DNA of 64,000 nt from Haloferax massiliensis (GCF_001368915.1 NZ_CSTE01000002.1:825349-889348); one strand, 5' to 3'. Shown: positions 34,474 through 41,693, numbered from the stretch's first letter. A program made the numbers and translations. Notes: generated by a model from the letters alone, not told the origin.

Positions 34474-34878
34474 ATGATGAAGCTCAAAGTGACGGTTGGA
34501 GAGGGGAACAACCTCGATAAAAGTACGAGACAGCGGCTCAAGGCGGCTCAAGCAGGCGAAGAACTCGAAGACGCTCAGCCGGTGCTGAACTTCGACTCGT
34601 TCGAAGAACTCAGTCGACTGCTCAGCCCGAAGAACCTCGAACTGCTAGAGGCGATTTCCGAGTCCGAGCCAGACAGCATCCGCGAAGCCGCGGAGTTGGT
34701 GAATCGTGACTACAAGCAGGTTCACCGGAACCTGACTGAGCTGGCCGACATCGGTGTCATCGACTTCGAAGGCGATGGGCCGGGACTCCCGAAGAAACCC
34801 ATACTCACCTACGACGGCCTCAAAATCGACCTTCCGTTCAAGGACTCGAACAACAACGTCGGTGCCGCCACGCCGTAG
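34474..34878 (+). CDS. HTH antitoxin/regulator of the TumA (HVO_A0114-like) family
   Basis: The 134-residue protein starts MMKLKVTVGEGNNLDKSTRQ with an AAGGAGA ribosome-binding site six bases upstream (34462-34468), so this ATG is preferred over the frame opening at 34432. Residues 45-130 form a winged helix-turn-helix (LSPKNLELLEAISES, SIREAAELVNRDYKQVHRNLTELADIG, then a wing ending ILTYDGLKIDLPF). This matches haloarchaeal TumA-type antitoxins. The toxin that should lie upstream is truncated, so it is an orphan antitoxin or has become a plain repressor. Confidence 0.8.
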   Translation: MMKLKVTVGEGNNLDKSTRQRLKAAQAGEELEDAQPVLNFDSFEELSRLLSPKNLELLEAISESEPDSIREAAELVNRDYKQVHRNLTELADIGVIDFEGDGPGLPKKPILTYDGLKIDLPFKDSNNNVGAATP

Positions 34879-34951
34879 CCTGTGAGATTGACCACCTCCC
34901 GCGCTGAGGCGCGAGGATTCCTACCGCTGGATTGGGATCGTTAATAGATTG

Positions 34952-35257
34952 TCAGAAGTCGTATCGCTTGTGGGCATCATCGATTGGTAATATCTCGAGG
35001 ATGCGAACCTCTCTTTCCTCTTCCAAGACGGTGTAAATCGCTGTGTAGGTCCGCGAGACGTGCATTCGGAACCTATCGCGTCGCCCGTCGATGGGCAACT
35101 TCTCTTTATCCCCGCGTCCGCGCCCCGGATATGGGTTCTCACTCAGGTACCCCAGCTTCTCCTTGCAAATTCGTGTCGTCTTCTCATCGGCGACATTCAA
35201 GAACTCGCGTGGTTGATCAGCAAGAAGAACAGCGTGGTCGTCCTCAGACATCCTCAA
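34952..35257 (-). CDS. RelE/ParE-family toxin
   Basis: The 101-residue basic protein has the RelE fold order: an N-terminal helix (HAVLLADQPREFLNVADEK), KLGYLSENPYPG with GDKEKLPIDGRRDRFRM, and the C-terminal strands RTYTAIYTVLEEEREVRILEIL plus HKRYDF. Length and motifs are typical of an mRNA-interferase-like toxin. It overlaps the preceding antitoxin gene by 14 nt, so the two are co-translated. The toxin probably cleaves mRNA at the ribosome when the antitoxin is degraded and serves element maintenance. Confidence 0.87.
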   Translation of the reverse strand: MRMSEDDHAVLLADQPREFLNVADEKTTRICKEKLGYLSENPYPGRGRGDKEKLPIDGRRDRFRMHVSRTYTAIYTVLEEEREVRILEILPIDDAHKRYDF

Positions 35258-35438
35258 GAGAGGTTAGATCATCACTATCTGCGTCCTCCAACTCTTGGAA
35301 GCGCTTTTCGAGGTCCTCACGACGACGACTTTGGGCAAGTTCCTTGAGGAGATCGTCGTATGTCTGCCCCGGCTTTTTCAGTTCGTGAAGTTCCTCCCGA
35401 GTCTCTTCGGTCACCGGGATTCGTTTGTCAGCGGACAT
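35244..35438 (-). CDS. Antitoxin of the RelE module
   Basis: The 64-residue acidic protein starts MSADKRIPVTEETREELHEL, a ribbon-helix-helix-like N-terminus, followed by KKPGQTYDDLLKELAQSRRRED and a disordered Asp/Glu-rich tail that would wrap the toxin. The sequence TYDDLL is common in archaeal antitoxins of this kind. It is the first gene of the pair, and its 3' end overlaps the toxin gene by 14 nt. It should also repress its own promoter. Confidence 0.8.
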   Translation of the reverse strand: MSADKRIPVTEETREELHELKKPGQTYDDLLKELAQSRRREDLEKRFQELEDADSDDLTSLEDV

Positions 35439-35484
35439 GCGTTGTAAGGGCGTATCGCCTTGACAGTATTAACCGTTTTGTCAC

Positions 35485-35676
35485 TCACGGCTCGACGAGT
35501 CGATACCGGGTCCCTCGCGTCGCGCCTTCTTGTTCGATGAGTCGGTACCGTTCGAGCGCACCGAGATACCGACGACGGGTCGCCTTCGACTTCGGTGCGG
35601 CTTCGAAGCCGTCGACGCGCTGGATCTGGTCTGCTTCAGCGCGTTCTCCCGCGCGCTTCGAGGGCGCGAGACTCAC
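35485..35676 (-). CDS. Short winged-helix fragment
   Basis: The 63-residue frame begins with GTG and encodes VDGFEAAPKSKATRRRYLG and ALERYRLIEQEGATRGTRYRLVEP, a helix followed by a wing, as in the C-terminal half of winged-helix regulators. The recognition helix region ahead of it is Ala/Glu-rich and seems incomplete. It may be a truncated regulator left by rearrangement in the element. No RBS is obvious. The function is unknown. Confidence 0.4.
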   Translation of the reverse strand: MSLAPSKRAGERAEADQIQRVDGFEAAPKSKATRRRYLGALERYRLIEQEGATRGTRYRLVEP

Positions 35677-35840
35677 GCGGAATCACCGCCTGAGAGGGGA
35701 CTAACGTAAGGTGAGCGCGGTTGCTCTCTTCCTTTATTACTCCCTACGAAAAGGTTATTTTAGGTATGGGGCCGGAGGGTTGAGTAAAATCGGCAGACAG
35801 CGGCACGGTGCCCCGTGAAACTGCCGAACTCTCGCATCCC
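35677..35840. other. Gap before the integrase 3' end
   Basis: The 164 bases are AT-rich (CCTTTATTACTCCC, AAAAGGTTATTTTAGG). They include likely promoter sequence for the leftward fragment at 35676 (minus-strand AATAAAGGAAG) and the end of the integrase message. No gene is seen. Confidence 0.4.
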
Positions 35841-36878
35841 TCAGTCATGGTTCTGGATGTCGAGAGATGCGCTCAGTTCACGACGCCGCTCACGGAACCG
35901 CTCGTGCACGTCCGCCTTATCGTAGTACCGCCGAATCGTCGAAGGCGTCGCGTTCACACGCTCAGCCACCAGTTCGATAGGCACACCGCGGTCGAGTTGC
36001 CACGTAATCGACCCCGTCCGAATCGCGTGCGGCGACCGAGAAGACGGGCACTTGCTTCCAGCGCCGCGAGTCGTGTACGAACACGCGTGACGCTCCCGAC
36101 CGTGGGGGCAATCTCTGTACAGACACGGTTGCGTCCCGAGGTACGACCACGACCGAATCGTCGTCCGCGACGGTCGCCCCTGTCGGCAGGAGAACAGCGG
36201 TTGACGCCCATACTCGTCGCGCTTGTCCGACCGCTCACGAGCGATGTACTCGTCGAGAGCATCGACCACTGGCTCAGGGAGACCGACGACACGCTCGCCG
36301 TCCTCCTTGTTCTTCAGCGGCGTCTCAGTCTCCGGCTGGTGACGGAACTCCAGCGACCGTTCTTCCCTATCGAAATCGCCGAGGTCGAGCGCCCGGATGC
36401 CGCCCATCCGAGCGCCCGTGTGCCACGTCACCTCCAGAAACGCGTGCCACGCCGTTCCGTAGAGCCGACGAGACTCACGGTACATCGACAGCAGGTTCAG
36501 CGCGTCCTCAGCGGCCAGCGTCTCGTCGCTGGTCTGCTGGGCCTTCGACAGCTTCGGCACCTTGATTTTGTCCAGCAGGTCCGGGTCTACGGCCTCGATG
36601 CGGTGGCAGTACTTCACCAGTTGCCGCAGTGCGACAACCGCACCCTTCACCGTCGACGGCGACATTCCCTGTCTCTCACGGTACGCCTGATACTCGTCGA
36701 CGAGCCAGCCGTTCAAGTCCGCCATCGACTCCACGTTCTCCGACTCGCACCAGTGAACGAACGCGTTCAGCCGATTCCGGTACGACCGAATCGTCGCTTT
36801 CGCCTGTGTCTGCGCCCGTCGAGCAAGGAACCGCTCACGCGCTTCACGCGGTGAGAGGTCCCGCAGTTCGTCGCTCAT
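35841..36878 (-). CDS. Tyrosine recombinase (integrase)
   Basis: The 345-residue protein is a phage-type integrase. A SAM-like N-terminal domain (residues 15-95) precedes the catalytic domain with Arg I in WHTGARMGGIRALDL (about residue 157), His/Arg II in SPHAIRTGSITWQL (about 284/287), and the nucleophile Tyr in IRRYYDKAD (about 318-319). A His/Cys-rich loop (CLYRDCPHGRERHAC, about residues 252-266) is inserted in the catalytic domain and may bind zinc. ATG at 36878 overlaps the TGA of the upstream small gene by one base. It presumably recombines the tRNA-Trp 3' end with the element. Confidence 0.93.
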   Translation of the reverse strand: MSDELRDLSPREARERFLARRAQTQAKATIRSYRNRLNAFVHWCESENVESMADLNGWLVDEYQAYRERQGMSPSTVKGAVVALRQLVKYCHRIEAVDPDLLDKIKVPKLSKAQQTSDETLAAEDALNLLSMYRESRRLYGTAWHAFLEVTWHTGARMGGIRALDLGDFDREERSLEFRHQPETETPLKNKEDGERVVGLPEPVVDALDEYIARERSDKRDEYGRQPLFSCRQGRPSRTTIRSWSYLGTQPCLYRDCPHGRERHACSYTTRGAGSKCPSSRSPHAIRTGSITWQLDRGVPIELVAERVNATPSTIRRYYDKADVHERFRERRRELSASLDIQNHD

Positions 36879-37069
36879 CACAGCACCTCCCGCGTCACCC
36901 GCCGGGTGTTCACCTCGGCGTCGAGGAACTCGGCCAGTCTCTCCGCGTCGATCTCCTCCGGCGTCACGAAGATAATCGACTCGTCGAAACCGAAGGTCGC
37001 GCTTCGACCATCGGCGAGGGCTTCCCGCTGTTCCTCGGACAGCTGAAGCACGGTGAGTTCCTTACTCAT
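36878..37069 (-). CDS. Small integrase-linked protein
   Basis: The 63-residue acidic protein begins MSKELTVLQLSEEQREALAD and has FDESIIFVTPEEIDAERLAEFLDAEVNTRRV. Directly coupled to the integrase (TGATG overlap), it is probably an accessory factor, perhaps an excision or regulatory protein. No HTH is apparent. The family is not recognised. Confidence 0.6.
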   Translation of the reverse strand: MSKELTVLQLSEEQREALADGRSATFGFDESIIFVTPEEIDAERLAEFLDAEVNTRRVTREVL

Positions 37070-37613
37070 CGTGCCGCACCTCCGGTTCGGCTACACTCCG
37101 TTCGCTACGCTTACGGTGGGGGCTTTCGTAGGGTGTCATGGGTTCTTGGTTCCGAGGCTCCAAACTCCCGGATTCCTGATTTCTGGGTTCGATGGCTTCG
37201 GTATCGGGACCGGAACGCACGGGGAGCGTCCTGTCAGACTGTTTCTCTCCGTGCCGGACCTTCAACCGAGAGAGACGTTGGTGGGTAGACGTATAAACCC
37301 CAAATCCACTCCCCGGAGTGAAAGTGAAGGTTCTAGCGAAAGTGAAACTCAGACGTGCCGTCGAGGTCGATTCTGCCGGGATTCGTAGGGGTTCAAGGCC
37401 CCTCGGATTGTTGTTGAACATGCTTCCGTAGGCTGTTTACGGGAGCCACCGCGGGCCAGTGGTGCAACACTGGGTCCGCTTTGATTCTGGATGGACCCGA
37501 CCACGGTCAGGTCCGCGTGTAGCTTCCGTTACTCTCCTTCTGGGTGGGACTGCGCAATAAAACTAACCCTGTTCGTTGCATCCTGCAACATGCAGGGCTA
37601 ACTTATCATTTCC
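37070..37613. other. Non-coding control region between integrase and repressor genes
   Basis: Over 500 bases separate the divergent integrase and winged-helix genes. The stretch contains short tandem motifs (GTGAAAGTGAA and GCGAAAGTGAAA, about 37319-37348), an AT-poor middle and the inverted repeat at 37567-37597. A 119-codon minus-strand frame covers part of it but is Thr/Phe/Pro-rich and unlike a real protein. It likely holds both promoters and operators, and possibly the element's replication or excision sites. Confidence 0.5.
37567..37597. promoter_or_regulatory. Nested inverted repeat, likely operator
   Basis: Two nested dyads share one centre: outer arms CCCTG (37567-37571) and CAGGG (37593-37597), inner arms GTTGCA (37575-37580) and TGCAAC (37584-37589) around TCC. 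The structure ends 16-46 nt before the possible starts of the winged-helix gene and is well suited to a dimeric repressor binding its own promoter. Confidence 0.6.
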
Positions 37614-37925
37614 GTGAGCATTAAGAAACTAACCTGTGTCCCTGTGGACGTGCAACCCACTTGGTGGAGCAAGTACGACGACCCTATCCTCCAGTTCTTA
37701 GCCGATACTGGTGCCGCTGTTCCACCACGGGTGATTCTATTCAACCTCGAACGTAGGGAGATTGCTTCTCCGCATCGTTCGACTATCAAGAGACGACTCC
37801 AGCGACTGCAGAAGTACGGGCTCGTCGAAAAGGTCGGTGAGGAAGGCTACTACGAGATTTCTGAGCTGGGCAAGGCCTACGTTTCAGGCGAACTCGACGC
37901 CAGCGAACTCGACGCCGACGAGTGA
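37614..37925 (+). CDS. Winged-helix repressor-like protein
   Basis: The frame opening at GTG 37614 encodes 103 residues; a GTG at 37650 giving QPTWWSKYDDPILQFL is the start I would prefer by family look. The core DDPILQFLADTGAAVPPRVILFNLERRE, then HRSTIKRRLQRLQKYGLVEKV and EGYYEISELGKAYVSGEL, is a MarR/PadR-like winged helix found in haloarchaeal viruses and plasmids as a putative repressor. It ends in a GELDASELDADE repeat. It lies just behind the nested inverted repeat and so probably controls itself and the divergent integrase. Confidence 0.82.
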   Translation: MSIKKLTCVPVDVQPTWWSKYDDPILQFLADTGAAVPPRVILFNLERREIASPHRSTIKRRLQRLQKYGLVEKVGEEGYYEISELGKAYVSGELDASELDADE

Positions 37926-38079
37926 GCACCCACCACCCTGACCCGTAAAGGGGGCGGGTGGATGGGTGGGTGGCTCCGTTATTGACTTAACTAAGCATTG
38001 TTGATTTTCACACGTATTCATATCGAATATTTCATGTTTCGGAGAAAGCGTTATACCGGTCAAAACACGAACATTATCC

Positions 38080-38394
38080 ATGGATAATTGTATTTTCTGT
38101 AGAGAATTGACCAATAGTATGACCGCTTTACTCGATCCTGACTCCGAATTTGTCGGATCCGTTTGTGACCTGTGTTCAAAGATACTCACTACGAAAACAA
38201 ACGTGAATCCTGGAAGTTGTGCCTACTGCGAAAACGATGAGCACATATACTCTATTCAACTCCCTGCGACACGTCACCAATTTCAAGGTAGTACTGACCC
38301 AGTCACGAACAACCCAGAGCCACGTGAGATTCTCTGCCATGACTGTTTCATGAAATATACAGAACCCGAAAACCAGCTACCAGGAAGAGTCTGA
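38080..38394 (+). CDS. Small zinc-finger protein with several CxxC pairs
   Basis: The 104-residue protein starts MDNCIFCRELTNSMTALL and contains four CxxC or CxxC-like pairs: CIFC, CDLC, CAYC and CHDC. It should fold around one or two structural zinc ions. A His (RHQF) lies between the second and third pairs. It may bind nucleic acid or be a redox-sensing regulator. The base composition is lower in G+C than the flanking chromosome, fitting an element gene. Upstream (about 38020-38055) an AT-rich stretch offers a promoter. Confidence 0.65.
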   Translation: MDNCIFCRELTNSMTALLDPDSEFVGSVCDLCSKILTTKTNVNPGSCAYCENDEHIYSIQLPATRHQFQGSTDPVTNNPEPREILCHDCFMKYTEPENQLPGRV

Positions 38395-38429
38395 TAAGTT
38401 GTGAAACATATCTGGCATCCTATTACGAT

Positions 38430-38453
38430 TCCAGATAAGCCACCTTATCTGGA
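38430..38453. terminator. Perfect 10-bp stem-loop at the end of rep
   Basis: TCCAGATAAG (38430-38439), loop CCAC, CTTATCTGGA (38444-38453) is a perfect inverted repeat overlapping the rep stop codon. It lies between the convergent zinc-finger gene and rep, so it could stop transcription in both directions. It could alternatively be a replication structure of the element. Confidence 0.55.
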
Positions 38454-40382
38454 GTCGTGCCGCTCCGCTGGGTGCCGCATACACTCTCTGTCTTCGTCGT
38501 AGTAGTCATCGACCAGCAGGACATGGTCCGCGCTCTCTGGGTCCGTGATACCGTGCTCCCCGACGAAGTGACGTGCGTGCATCGTCCCGTCGTCGTGGTA
38601 CGCGAAGTTACACTTCGAGCACCGCCACATCTCTCCACGTCCGAGACTGTGCTGTAGTCTCGTCTCGTCGAGGATGCGCTGTACCGGGAGCTTCAGCGGG
38701 GCCATGTCGACGCCGCCGCCGTTCGGCGCGTGCTCCTCGCCGTCGCGGTCGACGATGGCCTCTAGGTGCCACTCGGAATCGAGTGACGCCCGGCGGAACG
38801 ATTCCGGTTCGGAGTCGTCCTCGCCGTTCATCACCGATTCGACAAACTCGGCGTGCTTCGGGTCTATCATGTTCCGACCGAGCATTCCGGCTACCGTTGG
38901 TACATCGTTACAGTACTTCAACTCCGCTTCGACGCGCTTCCGTATTCGAGTCTTCGTGGTCGACTCTCCGACGCTCGCCGCCGCGGTCGCGGTCGGCCAG
39001 CGTTCGGCCAGCGTCAGCTCGCGCTCAGTCTCGTCCGACTTCCCTTCGGCGTCGAGGGCGTCGCTCAGGTCGTCGTCGGAGACGGGCGCGTCGAGCCGTG
39101 ACTGGTCTATCGCCCATCCAGAACCACAGCACTCGCAGACGACATCAGGGCCACGGCCGTCGTCCCACACGACCGCGTCGCCGTGCGCGTCGGTCTGGTT
39201 CGACTCGTCGGACTCAGCCCGCTGTTCGCAGGCGTCCGCGGCAATCGCTTCGGTGAGCACCTTCGAGCGTGAGGTTCGACGGCGCGCCGCCGACCAGTAA
39301 ATCGAGCCCCACGCGAGGTACTCGATTGGCTTCTCTAGGAGTTCTTCGGTGTATCCGCCCATGTACGCCGCGAGGTACGAACCCATGTTCTCCACGCTTG
39401 CGTTCAGGGAGATACAGCCGTTCGACTCCTCTACGTAGTCGATTATCGTATCGTAGTCGTGTGCCGACCGACCGGCGTACTCGCACACTTCGACGTGTTT
39501 GTCGATGACCCGCTCGAACTCGGAGCCGACGCTGTGCAGGTCGTCGTCGAGTCCCAGCGGTTCCGTATCGAAGTACACGCCCACGTGGAGATGCGTGTAG
39601 CACGCGTTCATCCCGCTCCCGTCGCCGCCCATTCCGTGCGGCTCTGCCTGTAGCCAGTAGCCCCACTGGTCGGCGTCGAGCCCGAGATGATACTCCATCG
39701 TGTTGCGGAGTGTGTCGCGCACGCCGTCGTACGAGAACGAGTCGTGTACGGCGTCAGCGTGTTCTACCGGCGGTACCCGAGTCCCGTCAGGAACCGACGA
39801 CGCGGTGAGGGTGAGCATCGCGGTCGCGGGCGAGTCCCACGCCGCGATTGATTCACCGCCACTCGGTCGGTCGCCACCGGCCATCTGGCGCTGGAGCGCC
39901 ATCGCCCGTGCGTACTGTTTCTTCGAGTACTCTTCTCCCCACGCATCTACCAGCGGTATCTCGAACTCGTCGCCCTGCTCGTTGGCGAACCGGGCGCGGA
40001 GTCCGTCGTACCGTGCGTGCGCGGTGAGGAAGGCACTCAGAGCGTCCGCCCACGTCGAGGCTTCACGTTTCGCTAGCTCCGTCACTTGGAACGCGTTTTC
40101 GGTGGGCTGTTCTGGTTCGACCCACTGGTCTCGCCAGTCCGCTTCCGTAACGATGCGTCTCAGCTTGCGCCCGTGTGTTTCGCACAGGGGCGTCTCGGCC
40201 AGTTCCGGGTACTTCTGTGCGAACTCTAGAACTCGTTCGTGTACGAGTTCGTCGGGTTCGTCAGAGTCCCGTGAACGCTCGCGTTGAGCCTCTACAGAGT
40301 TAGTCTCCTTGGAGGGCCAAGGCTCAGCCCCCGGTTGAGTCCCTTCGACTCCTCCGGTGGGCTGGTCGCCATCGCTACTCAC
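38445..40382 (-). CDS. HUH-type rolling-circle replication initiator (Rep)
   Basis: The protein (645 residues from the GTG at 40382; an ATG at 40427 gives 660) carries MLTLTAS (motif I, about residue 190), then WGYWLQAEPHG and YTHLHVGVYFD with the HUH His pair (HLH, about 264-266), and Tyr residues in MGSYLAAYMGGY (about 336/340) as motif III. This is the arrangement of haloarchaeal plasmid and SNJ1-like RepA proteins. C-terminal Cys pairs (CECCGSGW; CSKCNF...H...H) suggest zinc-bound domains. It nicks one strand to start replication. The GTG start shares GTGAGTAG with the stop of the upstream gene. Confidence 0.82.
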   Translation of the reverse strand: MSSDGDQPTGGVEGTQPGAEPWPSKETNSVEAQRERSRDSDEPDELVHERVLEFAQKYPELAETPLCETHGRKLRRIVTEADWRDQWVEPEQPTENAFQVTELAKREASTWADALSAFLTAHARYDGLRARFANEQGDEFEIPLVDAWGEEYSKKQYARAMALQRQMAGGDRPSGGESIAAWDSPATAMLTLTASSVPDGTRVPPVEHADAVHDSFSYDGVRDTLRNTMEYHLGLDADQWGYWLQAEPHGMGGDGSGMNACYTHLHVGVYFDTEPLGLDDDLHSVGSEFERVIDKHVEVCEYAGRSAHDYDTIIDYVEESNGCISLNASVENMGSYLAAYMGGYTEELLEKPIEYLAWGSIYWSAARRRTSRSKVLTEAIAADACEQRAESDESNQTDAHGDAVVWDDGRGPDVVCECCGSGWAIDQSRLDAPVSDDDLSDALDAEGKSDETERELTLAERWPTATAAASVGESTTKTRIRKRVEAELKYCNDVPTVAGMLGRNMIDPKHAEFVESVMNGEDDSEPESFRRASLDSEWHLEAIVDRDGEEHAPNGGGVDMAPLKLPVQRILDETRLQHSLGRGEMWRCSKCNFAYHDDGTMHARHFVGEHGITDPESADHVLLVDDYYDEDRECMRHPAERHDSR

Positions 40383-41049
40383 GCTCCCCGCCGTCGGCTG
40401 CCAGTAACTCGTCAGACTGCACCGCACCGCCTCTCGTCTGAGCCCGGCGTCCGCCGGACTCGTGCGGCCCGGCTTCCGGGTCGAGGGGCGAGCCCTCGCT
40501 TCCGGCAGGACGGTCAGGGCGGTCGCGCGTGTGCGCCGCGCTCCCGCCGAGAACCTGACCGTCCTCTCCGGACCTTGCGGTGGAATCTCGGGCGGCCATG
40601 TGCGCCCACAACAAACTGGTGAGACGGTGGTCTCTCAGCTTGTCGTCGAGGGCGGGAACCCGCGCGCAGTCCCTACACTGCCGGAGCTTCACGGCGCGCT
40701 CGGCGTGGTCGACGAGGCACCGCTTCTTACAGCTTCCACAGTTGTAGCGGATGAGCCGCCAGCTGTCTTCCTTCGCTGGTGGTTCCCGGTAGGAGCCGTC
40801 GATGACGTGACTCTTTGGCTCGTAGGGCGGGTCTGGGTCCGTCCAGTAGTTATCGTAGCGTCCCGGTCCGCGCGACGCCTCTAGAGGAAGTGCGTTGAAC
40901 GCGACTTTCCTCCCGTGCTCTGTCGGCACGGGTGAGAGTCCATCGAGTCGTTTCTTCCCCAGCTCCGACTCGTCGACTTCGGCGTCGTACCAGAGGTCGC
41001 CGTCCCCGTCGTCGAGGTCGTCACTCTCCTGTTTTGGAGAGTCAGACAC
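40375..41049 (-). CDS. Element protein with Cys-rich zinc-binding core
   Basis: From GTG at 41049 (a GTG at 41070 adds seven residues) the protein has about 224 residues. An acidic N-terminus (DSPKQESDDLDDGDGD) is followed by PPYEPKSHVIDGSYREPP and a Cys cluster (IRYNCGSCKKRCLVDHAERAV and CRDCARVP) that should bind zinc; the C-terminal 70 residues are disordered and Arg/Gly-rich. It is translationally coupled to rep and probably assists replication or its control. The family is not recognised. Confidence 0.6.
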   Translation of the reverse strand: MSDSPKQESDDLDDGDGDLWYDAEVDESELGKKRLDGLSPVPTEHGRKVAFNALPLEASRGPGRYDNYWTDPDPPYEPKSHVIDGSYREPPAKEDSWRLIRYNCGSCKKRCLVDHAERAVKLRQCRDCARVPALDDKLRDHRLTSLLWAHMAARDSTARSGEDGQVLGGSAAHTRDRPDRPAGSEGSPLDPEAGPHESGGRRAQTRGGAVQSDELLAADGGERE

Positions 41050-41068
41050 GGGGAAACACCCCCGTGTC
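41047..41068. promoter_or_regulatory. GC hairpin at the start of the rep operon
   Basis: ACACGGGG (41047-41054) pairs with CCCCCGTGT (41060-41068) around AAACA. The hairpin covers the start region of the rep-operon leader and could regulate translation or bind a repressor. It supports the later GTG (41049) less strongly, because that start lies inside the stem. Confidence 0.4.
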
Positions 41069-41100
41069 ACAGGGTCGATTACAGCGCTTCTGCTCCTTGT

Positions 41101-41148
41101 TAAAACCCTGCGTTAGAATTAAGGTTAGAGTGGGGCCGGAGGGATTTG
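41101..41148. repeat. Right attachment repeat overlapping tRNA-Trp 3' end
   Basis: The right copy of the 48-bp direct repeat includes the last 18 bases of tRNA-Trp and 30 bases beyond. It keeps the tRNA sequence intact, which identifies this side as the functional tRNA end and 33788-33836 as the degraded copy. Confidence 0.8.
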
Positions 41149-41307
41149 AACCCCCGATCGACTGATATCTCCGGTGGGCACCTCGGAACTCCAGAGGGTC
41201 GTCAACACGACCGATGATCAGTCGGTCGCTCAGTATATCAGCTGGAGTGTCGTCCCGGGCGCCAAGCCTCTGGAGTCAGTCGCCATGCCGGGCTTGGCCA
41301 CAGCCCC
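41131..41307 (-). tRNA. tRNA-Trp (CCA anticodon) with large intron
   Basis: On the minus strand, GGGGCTG (41307-41301) pairs with CGGCCCC near 41132-41138, with discriminator A at 41131. The T arm (GGGGGTTCAAATCCCTCC) and the anticodon stem are clear. The anticodon CCA lies at 41273-41271, followed by an insertion of about 103 nt (41166-41268) before the exon 2 stem strand. The spliced RNA would be 74 nt. This matches the Haloferax tRNA-Trp gene as I know it. CCA is not encoded. The exact splice sites should be set by the bulge-helix-bulge fold. Confidence 0.95.
41166..41268 (-). ncRNA. tRNA-Trp intron with box C/D guide features
   Basis: The removed segment contains UCUGGAGU (plus 41188-41195), exactly complementary to ACUCCAGA of the tRNA's own anticodon loop, followed by UUCCGA (a D-like box). 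Upstream there are CUGA boxes (CUGAUAUACUGA) and UUGACGA (C-like). In Haloferax the tRNA-Trp intron is known to guide 2'-O-methylation of its own precursor, and this sequence fits. Confidence 0.65.
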
Positions 41308-41363
41308 GATTCGCTCTGTCTGCACTCTCTCGTATGGCGATTTTTCTTAAAGGGGTTTCGATT

Positions 41364-41591
41364 CTACTCGTCGCGGTCGTCGTCGGCCCAGTCGCACTCC
41401 TGGCACTTGTAGGCCGTCACGAACTCCGTCACGCTCGGCATGTAGCCCACTTGGATGACGTTCTCGCCGCACTCCGGGCAGTCGAAGTCGGCGTCCTGAA
41501 TCGGCTCGGCGTCCATCGGGCGCTCGCCCTCGACGAGTTCGGCGAGCGTCTCGGGCGTGACCATCCGTCCTTGCACGACGCGGTTGCTCAT
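41364..41591 (-). CDS. Small zinc-ribbon protein (DUF5795-like)
   Basis: The 75-residue protein has MSNRVVQGRMVTPETLAEL, an acidic middle, and a C-terminal zinc ribbon with FDCPECGENVIQVGYM and YKCQECDWADD, a CPxCG-type four-cysteine site. It matches a haloarchaeal small protein family (DUF5795 as I recall). Its function is unknown; it may be a regulator or RNA-binding protein. It is transcribed alone, just after tRNA-Trp. Confidence 0.8.
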   Translation of the reverse strand: MSNRVVQGRMVTPETLAELVEGERPMDAEPIQDADFDCPECGENVIQVGYMPSVTEFVTAYKCQECDWADDDRDE

Positions 41592-41693
41592 ACCCGTGCA
41601 ACCGTCCCGAAGTAAGTAAGCCCTCCGCCAGCGGTCGGCGTCGGTTTCGGGTTCGACGCCGCCGATGCCTGCGAGGCCGCGCCCCGGGTCGAC

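Larger units (their letters stand above)
33788..41130. mobile_element. 7.3-kb integrative plasmid-like element in tRNA-Trp
   Basis: An imperfect 48-bp direct repeat (33788-33836 and 41101-41148) borders about 7.3 kb of foreign-looking DNA inserted at the 3' end of the tRNA-Trp gene, leaving the tRNA intact on the right. Inside are a tyrosine recombinase, a HUH Rep, winged-helix and zinc-binding proteins, one complete toxin-antitoxin pair and a damaged second one. The left part (33.8-35.8 kb) is visibly AT-richer than the chromosome. The set resembles SNJ2/pHK2-type integrative replicons, but no viral spike, membrane or packaging-ATPase gene is seen, so it looks like an integrated plasmid or a stripped provirus. 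Confidence 0.85.

Noticed and set aside
37062-37421. 119-codon minus-strand frame in the element control region
   Set aside because: It is Phe/Thr/Pro-rich and starts inside tandem GTGAAAGTGAA-like repeats. It looks like non-coding regulatory DNA.
33788-41130. Complete provirus
   Set aside because: No capsid, spike, portal, packaging ATPase or membrane-vesicle gene could be found; only integration, replication and toxin-antitoxin functions are visible.
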